Positions 63,277-64,000 of a stretch of DNA of 64,000 nt are shown in pieces. The DNA comes from Vibrio astriarenae. Lineage in GTDB: Bacteria; Pseudomonadota; Gammaproteobacteria; Enterobacterales; Vibrionaceae. The position numbers and the translations under genes are program-made. Each line of letters opens with the position of its first letter. Position 1 is the stretch's first letter. Where the stretch lies: positions 434,001 to 498,000 of the forward strand of contig NZ_CP047475.1 in assembly GCF_010587385.1 (NCBI RefSeq), read 5' to 3'. A model generated the notes under the pieces. The model did not search any database. It was not told where the DNA came from and saw nothing but the letters and a program-made list of their open reading frames with translations.

Positions 63277-64000
63277 ACGATTGGGGTCGAGTATGGTTGG
63301 ACCGCTATTTTCGATCTGACCTGGGTAGTCAAGTGTGTAGTGTAAGCCACGACTCTCTTTGCGCTGCATCGCACAGCGCACCATTAGCTCCGCTACTTGT
63401 AGCAAATTACGCAGCTCGAGTAGGTTATTCGATACTCGGAAGTTGCTGTAGTAATCGTGTGTCTCTTGCTGCAGCAGTTGAATGCGGCGCATCGCGCGCT
63501 CCAGTCGCTTATCGGTACGAACTATGCCCATGTAATCCCACATAAATAGTCGCAGTTCGTGCCAGTTGTGCTGGATGATAACCTCTTCATCAGAGTTGGT
63601 GACTTGGCTTTCATCCCATGCAGGGATCTCATCGACATAATCTGCGTTATCCAGGTTTCTTAATACATCTTTTGCCGCAGACCAGGCGTACACCACACAT
63701 TCAAGCAGGGAGTTTGACGCCATGCGATTTGCACCGTGCAGTCCGGTGTAACTGACTTCACCAATCGCATAGAGGTTGGCTATATCTGTAGAGCCATTCT
63801 GGTCGACCATGACGCCACCACAGGTGTAGTGTGCAGCGGGTACGATAGGGATAGGCTCTTTGGTCATATCGATACCAAGATCAAGCAGGCGAGAGTGTAT
63901 TGTGGGGAAGTGTTTTTCGATGAACTCTACCGGCTTGTGACTAATATCAAGATACATGCAATCTGCACCCAAGCGCTTCATCTCAAAATCGATTGCTCGA
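63268..64000 (-). CDS. nadB: L-aspartate oxidase, C-terminal part (cut by window end)
   Basis: Flavoenzyme that oxidises L-aspartate to iminoaspartate for NAD synthesis. About 244 codons of the 3' part are in the window; the N-terminus lies beyond base 64000. The visible part has [13 protein letters not shown], the flavin-binding [22 protein letters not shown] motif and the C-terminal helical domain ending [10 protein letters not shown]. nadB next to sdhE is the conserved order of gammaproteobacteria and precedes rpoE in many. It converges on and slightly overlaps ygfX. Confidence 0.94.
   Translation of the reverse strand, partial: RAIDFEMKRLGADCMYLDISHKPVEFIEKHFPTIHSRLLDLGIDMTKEPIPIVPAAHYTCGGVMVDQNGSTDIANLYAIGEVSYTGLHGANRMASNSLLECVVYAWSAAKDVLRNLDNADYVDEIPAWDESQVTNSDEEVIIQHNWHELRLFMWDYMGIVRTDKRLERAMRRIQLLQQETHDYYSNFRVSNNLLELRNLLQVAELMVRCAMQRKESRGLHYTLDYPGQIENSGPTILDPNRSE

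Overview
This window looks like core chromosome of a Vibrio species (Vibrionaceae, Gammaproteobacteria). The evidence is the 16S/23S sequence type, gene neighbourhoods shared with Vibrio and the enterics (lptD-surA-pdxA-rsmA-apaG-apaH, rapA-rluA, zapA-6S RNA-fau, ygfB-ubiH-ubiI, sdhE-ygfX), and the proteins themselves. I identified genes by recalling families and motifs; no database search was run, so I do not name a species. I see no prophage, insertion sequence, integron, CRISPR array or other mobile element.

Layout. 0-5.5 kb: a small unknown gene, ispB, the ribosomal pair rplU-rpmA, the GTPase gene cgtA/obgE, a two-gene membrane exporter (yjjP-yjjB type) and folA. 5.5-13.7 kb: a small unknown gene, the reverse-strand outer-membrane and housekeeping operon lptD-surA-pdxA-rsmA-apaG-apaH, and divergent djlA. 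13.8-21 kb: ridA, pyrI-pyrB behind a leader-peptide attenuator, a GlcG-like protein and aldo/keto reductase facing a LysR regulator, argF with a paired ArgR operator, and a PIN-PhoH ATPase. 21-28 kb: rapA, an Nramp-related transporter lacking the usual metal motifs, rluA, a D-2-hydroxyacid dehydrogenase and an RDD membrane protein.

28-34.3 kb: tRNA-Leu(CAA), then a complete rRNA operon (16S, tRNA-Ile, tRNA-Ala, 23S, 5S, tRNA-Thr, second 5S), the same order as E. coli rrnD, followed by a decayed third 5S end with its own copy of the terminator. 34.3-40.3 kb: a DUF547 protein and leuABCD with a leucine-rich leader peptide and attenuator. 40.4-45.6 kb: a TetR-controlled RND efflux pump with two palindromic operators. 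45.7-53.4 kb: a PAP2 phosphatase with an MJ1255-type glycosyltransferase, leuO, a long-chain acyl-CoA ligase and ilvIH. 53.4-64 kb: serA, rpiA, fau, 6S RNA, zapA, ygfB, ubiH, ubiI, a YtfK-like (DUF1107) gene, an intergenic region with a strong small-RNA candidate, ybaK-like, ygfZ, sdhE-ygfX and the 3' part of nadB.

How it fits together. Much of the window serves amino-acid and nucleotide supply (leuABCD, ilvIH, serA, argF, pyrBI), several with attenuators or operators visible in the DNA, next to translation genes (rRNA, tRNAs, rplU, rpmA, cgtA, rsmA, rluA). Most of it is ordinary core genome. The items most worth a second look are the unidentified small RNA near 60.7-60.9 kb, the 5S remnant, the Nramp-related transporter, the uncharacterised PAP2/glycosyltransferase pair and the altered LptD cysteine pattern.
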